64,000 nt of DNA from Vibrio aquaticus (lineage in GTDB: Bacteria; Pseudomonadota; Gammaproteobacteria; Enterobacterales; Vibrionaceae): positions 53,237 to 117,236 of the forward strand of contig NZ_RXZH01000009.1 of NCBI RefSeq assembly GCF_003970385.1, read 5' to 3'. The position numbers and the translations under genes are program-made. This document shows positions 44,647 to 53,767 of the stretch, in pieces; the first letter of the stretch is position 1; every line of letters begins with the position of its first letter. The notes below the pieces were generated by a model that was given only the letters and a program-made list of their open reading frames with translations, did no database searches and was not told where the DNA came from.

Positions 44647-46155
44647 TTATTCCTCTGCGTCTTGGCCACTGCGGTTAAGCAAGAATTGGACAAGCATTGA
44701 GACTGGACGGCCTGTAGAGCCTTTTGCTGCGCCTGACTTCCAAGCAGTACCTGCGATGTCAACGTGCGCCCAGTGGTATTTCTTCGCGAACTTAGATAGG
44801 AAACAACCCGCAGTGATAGTACCGCCAGGGCGGCCGCCGATGTTTGCCATATCAGCAAACGGGCTCTTCAGCTGCTCGTGGTACTCGTCTGCCATTGGTA
44901 GACGCCATGCACGGTCGCTTGCTTGCTCAGATGCATTCACTAGCTCGTGAGACAGCGGGTTATGGTTTGAGATAACGCCGCTGATGTGGTGACCTAGTGC
45001 GATAACACATGCCCCTGTTAGCGTTGCAACATCAACCACACACTCTGGCTCAAAACGCTCAACGTAAGTCAGCGCATCACAAAGAACTAGGCGGCCTTCA
45101 GCATCCGTGTTTAGCACTTCAACCGTTTGACCTGACATAGTCGTTAGAATGTCACCAGGACGGTAAGCATTGCTACCCGGCATGTTTTCACAACCGGCAA
45201 GAACCGCAACAACGTTGATTGGTAGGTTTAACTTAGCCAGCGCTTTCATCGTACCGAATACTGATGCAGCACCACACATGTCGTACTTCATCTCATCCAT
45301 GCCTTCGCCTGGCTTAAGTGAAATACCGCCTGAATCGAAGGTTAGACCTTTACCAACAAGAACGATTGGTTTCGCATCAGAATCTGGGTTGCCCTTGTAT
45401 TCCATGATAGACATCATAGATTCATTCTTAGAGCCGCGACCTACTGCTAGGTATGAAGTCATACCCAGTTTTTCCATCTCTTGCTCACCAATGATCTTAG
45501 TCGTTACTGTCTCGTAGTCATCCGCTAGGCGACGTGCTTGAGAAGCTAGGTAAGCAGGGTTAGCGATGTTTGGCGGCATGTTGCCAAGGTCTTTCGATGC
45601 TTTCACACCAGACGCGATTGCGAGACCGTGTGCGATCGCTTTCTCGCCAAGGTTTAGTTCACGACGCGTTGGTACGTTGAATACTAGTTTACGTAGTGGG
45701 CGACGCGTTTCTGGTTTTTGGCTCTTGAATTGATCAAAAGTGTAAAGACCATCTTTAGTCGCTTCAACTGCCTGACGTACTTTCCAGTAGGTGTCACGGC
45801 CTTTAACGTGCAGTTCAGTTAGGAAACATACTGCTTCCATAGAACCTGTTTCGTTAAGCGTATTAATGGTCTTTTGAATAATCTCTTTGTACTGGCGCTC
45901 GCCAAGTTCACGTTCTTTACCACAACCGACGAGTAGAACGCGCTCTGATAGCACTCCTGGTACTTGATGAAGCAGTAGCATCTGCCCCGGTTTACCTTCC
46001 AGATCACCGCGACGCAGCAGTGAGCTGATATAGCCATCACTGATTTTATCTAGCTGCTCGGCAACTGGAGAAAGGCGACGTGGCTCGAACACGCCTACAA
46101 CGATACATGCGCTGCGCTGTTTCTCTGGACTGCCACTTTTTACACTGAACTCCAT
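44647..46155 (-). CDS. pepA: Leucyl aminopeptidase PepA
   Basis: Hexameric zinc/manganese M17 aminopeptidase, 502 residues. The metal-binding signature NTDAEGRLVLCDALTY and upstream VGKGLTFDSGGISLKPG are both present. In E. coli PepA also binds DNA at cer sites and the carAB promoter; the N-terminal domain is present here, so that role is possible. AGGAG ribosome site. Divergent from lptFG, as in other gammaproteobacteria. Confidence 0.97.
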   Translation of the reverse strand: MEFSVKSGSPEKQRSACIVVGVFEPRRLSPVAEQLDKISDGYISSLLRRGDLEGKPGQMLLLHQVPGVLSERVLLVGCGKERELGERQYKEIIQKTINTLNETGSMEAVCFLTELHVKGRDTYWKVRQAVEATKDGLYTFDQFKSQKPETRRPLRKLVFNVPTRRELNLGEKAIAHGLAIASGVKASKDLGNMPPNIANPAYLASQARRLADDYETVTTKIIGEQEMEKLGMTSYLAVGRGSKNESMMSIMEYKGNPDSDAKPIVLVGKGLTFDSGGISLKPGEGMDEMKYDMCGAASVFGTMKALAKLNLPINVVAVLAGCENMPGSNAYRPGDILTTMSGQTVEVLNTDAEGRLVLCDALTYVERFEPECVVDVATLTGACVIALGHHISGVISNHNPLSHELVNASEQASDRAWRLPMADEYHEQLKSPFADMANIGGRPGGTITAGCFLSKFAKKYHWAHVDIAGTAWKSGAAKGSTGRPVSMLVQFLLNRSGQDAEE

Positions 46156-46346
46156 GCGTACTCCTACATCCTGAAGACAAATAGAACTAAATGTTAGATA
46201 ATGTCATCTTACTTGTTGATTCCTTACTCGGAACTATCTTTAAATAAGCGTACTAACAGTTAGCCAAAAAATTTAAAAATAAAAGGTTCAACGGGAAATT
46301 ATAGTGATTCAATTAAAAAAACAAGTTTTGTATAGGTAATTTCAGC

Positions 46347-47453
46347 GTGATTATTGTTAGATATTTGATCCGCGAGACACTGAAGAGTCAATTAGCGATA
46401 TTTTTTATCCTATTTTTAGTGTTCCTCAGCCAAAAATTGATCAAAGTACTGGCTGATGCCTCAGATGGTGATATCCCGGCAAGTTTGGTCATGCACTACG
46501 TTGCGTTAAGCATGCCATCGATGGGGCTTTTGATGCTGCCCTTAAGTTTATTCTTAGGTATTTTGCTGACGTTTGGGCGCTTGTACGCGGAAAGTGAAAT
46601 TACCGTGATGAATGCCACAGGCATCGGGAACAAGTTCCTGATTCGTGCGGCATTGTACCTAGCGGTTATCACTGGTTTAATTGCCGGCTTTAACTCATTC
46701 TATTTTGCGCCATATAGCCAAGATAAATTGGTGCAATTGCAAGAAGAAGTTGAGGCAGAGAATACCGTAGACCTGCTTAAGAAGGGGCACTTCCAAGGTA
46801 CGCCAGACGGTTCTTCGGTTGTTTTTATCGATGATATTGATGGAAAACAGCTCCAGCATGTCTTTGTTGCTCAGATGCGTCCGCGTGATTCTATCTTACC
46901 GAGTGTCTCTTTCTCTCAATCAGGGGAAGTCAAAGAACTCAGCGATGGCCGTCAGGTGATTCGTATGTACGATGGTACGCGTTATGAAGGCGTGCCGACT
47001 CGTGTTGATTATATGGTCACGGAATTTGACCAGTATGAAGGTCTGATTGGTCAGCGTGATGTGAAACGTAAAGGGCGTGATTGGGAAGCGATTCCTACTC
47101 TTGACCTTGTGAGCAATCCTGACCCACGTGCTCAGGCAGAGTTACAGTGGCGTATCTCATTAGTGGTCTGTATCCCACTGTTAACCATGCTGGTTGTGCC
47201 ACTGTCGGCGGTAAACCCTCGCCAAGGTCGTTTTGCTAAGATGGGACCAGCGATTTTGATTTACTTAGCTTACTTCTTATCAATCAGTGCAACCAAGTCT
47301 GCACTGGAAGACGGCACTATTCCTACCATTGTGGGTATGTGGCCAATCAATGCAGCATTGTTGTTAACCGCTATCGGTATTAACTCGATGGACAGCATTG
47401 CTGTTCGCCGCTTTAAAGACAAACTCAGACAAAGAAAGAATAAGGTAGCGTAA
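46347..47453 (+). CDS. lptF: LPS export ABC transporter permease LptF
   Basis: One of the two permeases of the LptB2FG extractor that lifts LPS from the inner membrane. The 368-residue chain has the six-helix YjgP/YjgQ fold with the periplasmic beta-jellyroll between helices 3 and 4. It starts with GTG 46347 (IIVRYLIRETLKSQLAIFF). Three bases separate it from lptG. The ATPase lptB lies elsewhere. Confidence 0.96.
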   Translation: MIIVRYLIRETLKSQLAIFFILFLVFLSQKLIKVLADASDGDIPASLVMHYVALSMPSMGLLMLPLSLFLGILLTFGRLYAESEITVMNATGIGNKFLIRAALYLAVITGLIAGFNSFYFAPYSQDKLVQLQEEVEAENTVDLLKKGHFQGTPDGSSVVFIDDIDGKQLQHVFVAQMRPRDSILPSVSFSQSGEVKELSDGRQVIRMYDGTRYEGVPTRVDYMVTEFDQYEGLIGQRDVKRKGRDWEAIPTLDLVSNPDPRAQAELQWRISLVVCIPLLTMLVVPLSAVNPRQGRFAKMGPAILIYLAYFLSISATKSALEDGTIPTIVGMWPINAALLLTAIGINSMDSIAVRRFKDKLRQRKNKVA

Positions 47454-47456
47454 GTC

Positions 47457-48527
47457 GTGTTTAAAATTCTCGATCTTTATATCGGCAAGACCATTATTGC
47501 CACGACCTCTTTGGTTTTGGCTACCTTTGTCGGCCTGTCTGCGATCATCAAATACGTTGAGCAGCTACGTAAAGTGGGCCAAGGCACTTATGATTTGCTG
47601 CAAGCGCTGCTTTACGTACTGCTGAGTATTCCGCGTGATATCGAAATGTTCTTCCCAATGGCGGCTCTGCTAGGCGCTCTGATTGGTTTAGGCATGTTGG
47701 CCTCTAGCTCTGAGCTGGTGGTTATGCAGGCGGCAGGTTTCTCTAAGCTTGATATCGGCCTCTCGGTACTGAAAACGGCAGTTCCTCTGATGATAATGGT
47801 GACGTTACTGGGTCAGTGGGGTGCACCGCAAGCGCAAAAGGCAGCTCGTGACCTAAGAGCGATGTCGACGTCAGGTGGCGCGCTGTTATCTGTTAGGACA
47901 GGTGTTTGGGCGCGCGATGCCAATGACTTTATCTTTATCGGGAAAGTCGAAGACGACACCATCTACGGCATGAACATGTGGCGCTTTGATGAGAACAAGC
48001 GCCTAGAAAGTGTGGTTCATGCCAAGCAAGTGGATTACGTATCAGATAACACTTGGACAATGAAAGATGTGCAGGTGACGGAAATGGTCGACGAAGTTGA
48101 AATTTCTAAGCAGAGCTTGCCAGAATACAGTTGGACGACTTCGTTAGCTCCAGACAAACTGGCGGTGGTAACGGTGAAACCAGAAGAGTTGTCATTAGGT
48201 GGCTTGTATGATTACGTCACTTACCTAAAAGCCTCTGAGCAAGACCCTTCTCGTTATGAATTGGCGTTTTGGCGTAAAGTGACTCAGCCATTCTCGATTG
48301 CGGTAATGATGCTGATGGCGTTGTCGTTCATCTTTGGTCCACTGCGTAGTGTTACCATGGGGGCGCGTATTCTTTCTGGTGTGATAGCGGGCTTTACCTT
48401 CTATATCTCCAGTGAGTTCTTCGGCCCGCTCAGTTTGGTATACAACATTCCACCTGTGTTTGGTGCGGTGATGCCAAGCCTTGTGTTCTTAACCATTGCC
48501 TTGATGTTGTTAAGACGAAAACTGTAG
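47457..48527 (+). CDS. lptG: LPS export ABC transporter permease LptG
   Basis: Partner permease of LptF, 356 residues, same six-helix plus jellyroll topology: start FKILDLYIGKTIIATTSLVL, C-terminal FGAVMPSLVFLTIALMLLRR. GTG start right after the lptF stop, so the two are coupled. Ends at an intrinsic terminator facing mutS. Confidence 0.96.
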   Translation: MFKILDLYIGKTIIATTSLVLATFVGLSAIIKYVEQLRKVGQGTYDLLQALLYVLLSIPRDIEMFFPMAALLGALIGLGMLASSSELVVMQAAGFSKLDIGLSVLKTAVPLMIMVTLLGQWGAPQAQKAARDLRAMSTSGGALLSVRTGVWARDANDFIFIGKVEDDTIYGMNMWRFDENKRLESVVHAKQVDYVSDNTWTMKDVQVTEMVDEVEISKQSLPEYSWTTSLAPDKLAVVTVKPEELSLGGLYDYVTYLKASEQDPSRYELAFWRKVTQPFSIAVMMLMALSFIFGPLRSVTMGARILSGVIAGFTFYISSEFFGPLSLVYNIPPVFGAVMPSLVFLTIALMLLRRKL

Positions 48528-48542
48528 CAATAGAACCAATAG

Positions 48543-48574
48543 AAAACGGCAGCCTAACTAGGCTGCCGTTTTTG
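48543..48574. terminator. Terminator between lptG and mutS
   Basis: Perfect 11-bp stem AACGGCAGCCT/AGGCTGCCGTT, loop AACT, then T-run; A-run on the other side could serve mutS as well. Confidence 0.88.
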
Positions 48575-48613
48575 CTTGGATTTTTGGTTGCTTTCTTTCT
48601 TGTTTCTGGGCGA

Positions 48614-51187
48614 TTAAAGCAGTTTCTTTAAACGATACAACTCTTCCAGTGCCTGACGCGGTGTTAGGTCATCTGGGTCGATATTGGACAATGCTTCTTC
48701 CACTTCACTTGGTTCAGGAATCAAACTTAATTGGTTGGCAATATCGACTGCACTGCTTGGTGTAGGCGAGGTTTCACTTTGTCCGATTTGCTCAAGCTGA
48801 GTCAACTTAGCGCGTGCATTCTTAATCACGCTCTTTGGCACACCCGCTAAACCAGCTACCGCTAAACCGTAAGATTTGCTCGCTGCACCCTCTTGAACGG
48901 CATGCATAAAGGCAATGCTGTCGCCATGTTCAACCGCATCTAGGTGAACATTCGCTAATGCAGGGAGTTGGTTTGGCAGCTCCGTCAGCTCAAAGTAGTG
49001 CGTGGCGAATAACGTCATCGAACCCAATTCTTTCGCCAGCCATTCAGCACTTGCCCAAGCCAGAGATAGGCCATCATAAGTGCTGGTGCCGCGGCCAATC
49101 TCATCCATCAACACTAAGCTGTTTGGCGTTGCGTTGTGCAGAATATTAGCCGTCTCCGTCATCTCGACCATAAAGGTTGAACGACCTGACGCTAAGTCAT
49201 CAGATGCACCAATACGAGTAAAGATGCGGTCCACCGAGCCAATTTGCGCTGATTCTGCAGGTACGTATGAACCAATATGAGCCATCAAGGCAATCAACGC
49301 TGTTTGGCGCATGTAAGTCGACTTACCACCCATGTTCGGGCCGGTAATGATCAGCATCTTACGTTGAGAGTGCAACTCGATAGGGTTGGCAATAAATGGT
49401 TCATCCATCACTTGCTCAACTACCGGGTGTCGACCACCTTGAATGTGAATACCGGCTTCCTTAGTTAAAGTCGGGCGACAGTAATCTAAACTTTCAGCGC
49501 GCTCTGCTAAGTTTTGCAGCACATCGATCTGTGACACCGATGAAGCTAAGTTTTGCAGTTGCTCCAGATGCGGCATAAGCAAGTCGAATAGCTCTTCCCA
49601 AAGCTGTTTCTCAAGGGCGAGTGCTTTGGATTTAGAGTTGAGTACATTATCTTCGTGCTCTTTTAGCTCAGGAATGATGTAGCGCTCAGCGTTCTTTAGC
49701 GTCTGGCGGCGCACATAGTGTGGCGGTACTAAGTGGCTCTGACCACGGCTAACTTGAATAAAGAAACCGTGAACATTGTTGTAGCCAACTTTGAGTGAAT
49801 CGATGCCGTGACGTTCACGTTCATCTTGTTCCATTTTCTCAAGATATTCGGTTGCACCGTCTGCCAGCTTACGCCACTCATCTAGTTCAGCGTTATAACC
49901 TTCGGCAATGACGCCACCGTCACGAATAACCACTGGTGGGTTTTCTTTAATTGCGCGTTCTAATAACTCACACACCTCATCCATAGGCGCGGCATATTGA
50001 GCCAGTTTTGCTAGATAAGGGTGAGTCAATGAACTCATTAACTCAGAGAGTTCTGGTAATTGCTGCATTGCGTAACGAAGACGAGCCATATCTCTTGGGC
50101 GAGCACTGCGCAAAGCAAGACGCGCTAGAATACGCTCGATATCGCCCACTTGTTTGAGTACCGGATGAAGATCGCCAAACAAAGCCTCATCTTTTAGCTC
50201 TGAAATGGCGTCCAAACGGTGGTTCAATGTATCAATGTCTCGCATTGGTTGATGTAACCAACGCTTCAGCATACGGCTGCCCATCGCAGTGGCGGTGTGG
50301 TCCATGACTTCAGCTAAGGTATTGTCATTACCGCCAGCTAAGTTCTGAGTAATCTCGAGGTTACGTCGAGTCGCGGCATCTAAAATCACCGAGTGATCTT
50401 GGCGATCAAACGTCAACGAACGAATATGGGGTAGGGCCGTACGTTGTGTATCTTTTACATACTGGATCAAACAGCCTGCCGCACATAAGCCCAATTTGGC
50501 TTGCTCTACGCCAAAGCCAACTAAATCTTTTGTACCAAATTGTTGGTTGAGCTGCTGCTTAGCGGTATCGAGTTCAAACTCCCAAGCAGGGCGACGACGA
50601 TTACCGTTGCGAGCAGACATTAACTGGACGGGTTCAAAATCTTCAGGGAATAGCAGTTCGCGAGGAGAGGTTCGTTGCAGCTCTGCCGCCATCGCTTCTT
50701 CTGTCTCAGGTTCCATTAACTGGAAACGACCGGAAGTGATATCAAGCGTAGCGTAGCCAAACTTACCATTATGGTAATAGATCGCCGCAATGAGGTTATC
50801 AATACGCTCTGAGAGTAAAGCTTCATCAGTAACCGTACCTGGCGTCACGATACGAACTACCGCGCGTTCTACCGGTCCTTTACTTGTCGCAGGATCGCCA
50901 ATTTGCTCACAGATAGCGACTGATTCCCCCAACTGAACCAACTTCGCTAAGTAGCCTTCAACCGCGTGGTACGGCACACCAGCCATAGGGATAGGTTCAC
51001 CGCCCGATGAGCCGCGTTTGGTTAAAGAGATATCCAGAAGCTGCGATGCGCGTTTGGCATCATCATAGAAAAGCTCATAAAAATCGCCCATCCGATAGAA
51101 CAGCAGAATATCTGGGTTCTCAGCTTTGAGCTTGAGGTACTGTTGCATCATTGGCGTGTGTTTTTGATCGGCTTTCACGGCTGGCAT
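48614..51187 (-). CDS. mutS: DNA mismatch repair protein MutS
   Basis: Mismatch-recognition ATPase, 857 residues. The mismatch-wedge motif GDFYELF has F36 and E38, followed by connector, lever and clamp domains, then the ATPase with Walker A GPNMGGKSTYMRQ, the DEIGRGTSTYDG signature and FATHYFELTEL. A short C-terminal tetramerisation tail is present (DDLTPRQALEELYRLKKLL). Divergent from pncC-recA, the usual order in Vibrio. Confidence 0.98.
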   Translation of the reverse strand: MPAVKADQKHTPMMQQYLKLKAENPDILLFYRMGDFYELFYDDAKRASQLLDISLTKRGSSGGEPIPMAGVPYHAVEGYLAKLVQLGESVAICEQIGDPATSKGPVERAVVRIVTPGTVTDEALLSERIDNLIAAIYYHNGKFGYATLDITSGRFQLMEPETEEAMAAELQRTSPRELLFPEDFEPVQLMSARNGNRRRPAWEFELDTAKQQLNQQFGTKDLVGFGVEQAKLGLCAAGCLIQYVKDTQRTALPHIRSLTFDRQDHSVILDAATRRNLEITQNLAGGNDNTLAEVMDHTATAMGSRMLKRWLHQPMRDIDTLNHRLDAISELKDEALFGDLHPVLKQVGDIERILARLALRSARPRDMARLRYAMQQLPELSELMSSLTHPYLAKLAQYAAPMDEVCELLERAIKENPPVVIRDGGVIAEGYNAELDEWRKLADGATEYLEKMEQDERERHGIDSLKVGYNNVHGFFIQVSRGQSHLVPPHYVRRQTLKNAERYIIPELKEHEDNVLNSKSKALALEKQLWEELFDLLMPHLEQLQNLASSVSQIDVLQNLAERAESLDYCRPTLTKEAGIHIQGGRHPVVEQVMDEPFIANPIELHSQRKMLIITGPNMGGKSTYMRQTALIALMAHIGSYVPAESAQIGSVDRIFTRIGASDDLASGRSTFMVEMTETANILHNATPNSLVLMDEIGRGTSTYDGLSLAWASAEWLAKELGSMTLFATHYFELTELPNQLPALANVHLDAVEHGDSIAFMHAVQEGAASKSYGLAVAGLAGVPKSVIKNARAKLTQLEQIGQSETSPTPSSAVDIANQLSLIPEPSEVEEALSNIDPDDLTPRQALEELYRLKKLL

Positions 51188-51273
51188 CGGTCTAATTGCT
51201 TTCGTTAATTTCTATTGCGGCTTAGGATACGTGAATCACCTTTGGCCGAAAAGTCACAATGAGGTTTTTAGAC

Positions 51274-51765
51274 ATGGAATCACAACAATTATTGTCCCTA
51301 AAGCTAGGTGAGGCATTAATAAAGAATAAATTAGTTATGACTACTGCTGAATCGTGCACAGGCGGCGGCGTTTCTACTGCGATTACCGACATAGCGGGTA
51401 GCTCAGCTTGGTTTGATCGTGCATTTGTTACTTACAGCAATGAAGCCAAGATGGAAATGCTGGGAGTGAGAGAACAAACGCTTGAGAAGCATGGTGCGGT
51501 GAGCGAAGAAACCGTGGTTGAAATGGTGCAAGGCGCACTATCTAATTCATTGGCATCCGTGGGTGTCTCAATCAGTGGGATAGCAGGCCCTGGTGGGGCA
51601 ACGGAGTCAAAACCAGTTGGCACAGTTTGCTTTGCTTGGGCAGACGAAAAAGGTTGGCAAAAAGTCGCGACCCATTGCTTTTCTGGTGACAGAGCAGCAG
51701 TACGCCAGCAAGCGGTAGAGTGTGCAATGCGAACCCTGTATGAAGAACTGTCTAAACGTGCCTGA
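51274..51765 (+). CDS. pncC: Nicotinamide-nucleotide amidase PncC
   Basis: Deamidates NMN to nicotinic acid mononucleotide in pyridine nucleotide salvage; CinA C-terminal domain family, 163 residues. The motif TTAESCTGGGVSTAITD holds the catalytic serine, and SGIAGPGGATESKPVGTV the second conserved block. ATG 51274 has GAGG upstream; ATG 51259 in the same frame has none. It precedes recA, as in E. coli (ygaD). Confidence 0.92.
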   Translation: MESQQLLSLKLGEALIKNKLVMTTAESCTGGGVSTAITDIAGSSAWFDRAFVTYSNEAKMEMLGVREQTLEKHGAVSEETVVEMVQGALSNSLASVGVSISGIAGPGGATESKPVGTVCFAWADEKGWQKVATHCFSGDRAAVRQQAVECAMRTLYEELSKRA

Positions 51766-51840
51766 AAAGGGACAGTCAAAATATAATTAAATAAAAATCA
51801 GATAGATATCATGAAAAGTTAAAAAAAATCCATACAGGTA

Positions 51841-51868
51841 TAGACACTGTATGAATCAACAGTATAAT
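51841..51868 (+). promoter_or_regulatory. recA promoter with LexA (SOS) box
   Basis: -35 TAGACA (51841-51846), 16-base spacer, -10 TATAAT (51863-51868). The spacer is filled exactly by the SOS box CTGT-N8-ACAG (51847-51862), so LexA would block RNA polymerase directly. Confidence 0.9.
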
Positions 51869-51958
51869 GACTTTCATTGATTGTTCAGGATATAAGACTG
51901 AACGGAAGAGTTTAGATTTGAGAATCATCAGCATACGATGAATCATTTGGAGAAAGTG

Positions 51959-53002
51959 ATGGACGAGAACAAACAGAAAGCGCTCGCCGCTGCGCTAGGT
52001 CAGATTGAAAAGCAATTCGGTAAAGGTTCAATCATGCGCCTTGGTGACAACCGCGCAATGGATGTAGAAACAATCTCTACAGGTTCACTTTCTCTGGATA
52101 TCGCCCTAGGTGCTGGTGGCCTGCCAATGGGTCGTATCGTAGAAATCTACGGTCCAGAATCTTCAGGTAAAACAACCCTAACTCTTGAGTGTATTGCTGC
52201 AGCGCAAAAGCAAGGTAAAACATGTGCGTTTATCGATGCTGAGCACGCACTTGATCCAGTTTACGCGAAGAAACTTGGCGTAGATATCGATGCACTACTT
52301 GTTTCTCAGCCTGATACAGGTGAACAAGCTCTAGAAATCTGTGATGCACTAGCGCGCTCAGGTGCTATCGATGTCATGGTTGTTGACTCGGTTGCGGCTC
52401 TAACACCTAAAGCTGAAATTGAAGGCGAGATGGGCGATAGCCACATGGGTCTTCAGGCTCGTATGCTTTCTCAAGCAATGCGTAAGCTAACAGGTAACCT
52501 AAAGCAATCTAACTGTATGTGTATCTTCATCAACCAAATCCGTATGAAGATCGGTGTGATGTTTGGCAACCCTGAAACAACAACAGGCGGTAACGCACTT
52601 AAGTTCTACGCTTCTGTTCGTCTTGATATTCGTCGTACCGGTTCGATCAAAGACGGTGACGAAGTTGTTGGTAACGAAACTCGTATCAAGGTTGTGAAGA
52701 ACAAGATTGCTGCACCATTTAAGCAAGCAGAAACACAAATTCTTTACGGCGCAGGCTTTAACCGTGAAGGTGAGCTTATCGACCTAGGCGTTAAGCACAA
52801 GCTCGTTGAAAAAGCGGGTGCTTGGTACAGCTACAACGGTGACAAGATCGGTCAAGGTAAAGCGAATGCAGGTAAGTTCCTACGCGAAAACCCGCAAGCT
52901 GCACAAGCTATCGATGCTAAGTTACGTGAAATGCTACTTTCACCAGCTGAAGCTCAGCCAGATGATGCTGAACTTGGCGAAATGCCAGAACAAGAGCTAT
53001 AA
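51959..53002 (+). CDS. recA: Recombinase RecA
   Basis: Central homologous-recombination and SOS co-protease ATPase, 347 residues. Walker A GPESSGKT at residues 65-72; the L2 loop region (NPETTTGGNALKFYASVRLD) and acidic C-terminal tail are in place. ATG 51959 has TGGAGA at good spacing; ATG 51938 in frame is less likely. Controlled by the LexA box upstream. An attenuating hairpin separates it from recX. Confidence 0.98.
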   Translation: MDENKQKALAAALGQIEKQFGKGSIMRLGDNRAMDVETISTGSLSLDIALGAGGLPMGRIVEIYGPESSGKTTLTLECIAAAQKQGKTCAFIDAEHALDPVYAKKLGVDIDALLVSQPDTGEQALEICDALARSGAIDVMVVDSVAALTPKAEIEGEMGDSHMGLQARMLSQAMRKLTGNLKQSNCMCIFINQIRMKIGVMFGNPETTTGGNALKFYASVRLDIRRTGSIKDGDEVVGNETRIKVVKNKIAAPFKQAETQILYGAGFNREGELIDLGVKHKLVEKAGAWYSYNGDKIGQGKANAGKFLRENPQAAQAIDAKLREMLLSPAEAQPDDAELGEMPEQEL

Positions 53003-53023
53003 GCGAGCTCTCTACTGATTATT

Positions 53024-53047
53024 AAAGCCCTGCCTATGCGGGGCTTT
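53024..53047 (+). terminator. Attenuating terminator between recA and recX
   Basis: Ten-bp stem (AAAGCCCTGC with GCGGGGCTTT, one G-T pair), four-base loop, weak T-run. The same arrangement in E. coli lets a minority of transcripts read through into recX. Confidence 0.8.
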
Positions 53048-53079
53048 GTTGTATCTAGATTTTGAAAAATTAATTGTCC

Positions 53080-53544
53080 ATGTTTCAAAGAAAACCACCA
53101 ACCTTATCTAGCAAAGAAGCAGCCATTCAATTACTGAGTCGTCGTGACCATGGTGAGTATGAGATGTATCAGAAGCTCAGTCTAAAAGGTTACGAAGATG
53201 AATCAATCCAAGAGGCGATTAACTTTTGCTTAGAACATAATTACTTAGATGATCTTCGTTACGCTAAGAGCCAAGTGAGACAGCACGTCTATAAAGGACA
53301 CGGTGAACGCCGTATTCGCCAAGAACTCAACCAAAAGCGAGTGGCTGACTTTGTCATCGAAAAAGCGATGGAAGAGGAACCTCAAGATTGGTTTGAACTT
53401 GCAAAAAGCGCTGCTGAAAAGAAATTCAAAGGTGTCAAAGCAATAGATCAGAAAGAATACGCGAAGCAGGTACGATTTCTTCAGTACCGTGGTTATAGCT
53501 TTGAGCAAATTAGCTATGCACTTGAAGAGAAAGGAAGTGATTAA
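53080..53544 (+). CDS. recX: RecA regulator RecX
   Basis: Small inhibitor of RecA filament growth and co-protease activity, 154 residues of three-helix RecX repeats (LSRRDHGEYEMYQKL, then DDLRYAKSQVRQHVYKG). ATG 53080 chosen; an in-frame TTG at 53074 lies only two codons upstream. In most Vibrio genomes alaS follows directly; here the large cyclase-like gene intervenes. Confidence 0.93.
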   Translation: MFQRKPPTLSSKEAAIQLLSRRDHGEYEMYQKLSLKGYEDESIQEAINFCLEHNYLDDLRYAKSQVRQHVYKGHGERRIRQELNQKRVADFVIEKAMEEEPQDWFELAKSAAEKKFKGVKAIDQKEYAKQVRFLQYRGYSFEQISYALEEKGSD

Positions 53545-53705
53545 TTAAACACGCATAAATTCTTGGCTAACCTGAGCCACGTTAGTTATGGGATGAATCT
53601 CTTAGCAGGACTGATTAGGTATGTTTTTCAAGCAAAGAAGCGAGTATTAAAGTTATTCATCGTGCAAAGACATTCCTTATATGGATTTGAAGTTAGCTCT
53701 ACTTG

Positions 53706-53734
53706 TTGGAAATTGTTTTTCTTTGATGTATTAT
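53706..53734 (+). promoter_or_regulatory. Sigma70-type promoter before the cyclase-like gene
   Basis: TTGGAA, 17-base spacer, TATTAT. Predicted start near 53741, 27 bases before the ATG. Sequence match only. Confidence 0.5.
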
Positions 53735-53756
53735 TCAGCATGACGTACTGAATAAT
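53730..53756. promoter_or_regulatory. Perfect inverted repeat over the start of the cyclase-like transcript
   Basis: ATTATTCAG-N9-CTGAATAAT, nine-bp perfect arms. It overlaps the -10 and predicted start and ends just before the GGAG ribosome site, the place expected of a dimeric repressor operator or a 5' RNA hairpin hiding the ribosome site. Confidence 0.55.
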
Positions 53757-53767
53757 GGAGTGTTTTT

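Noticed and set aside
53563..53751. 62-codon frame just before the cyclase-like gene
   Set aside because: No ribosome site; it overlaps the likely promoter and palindrome, and the composition looks random.
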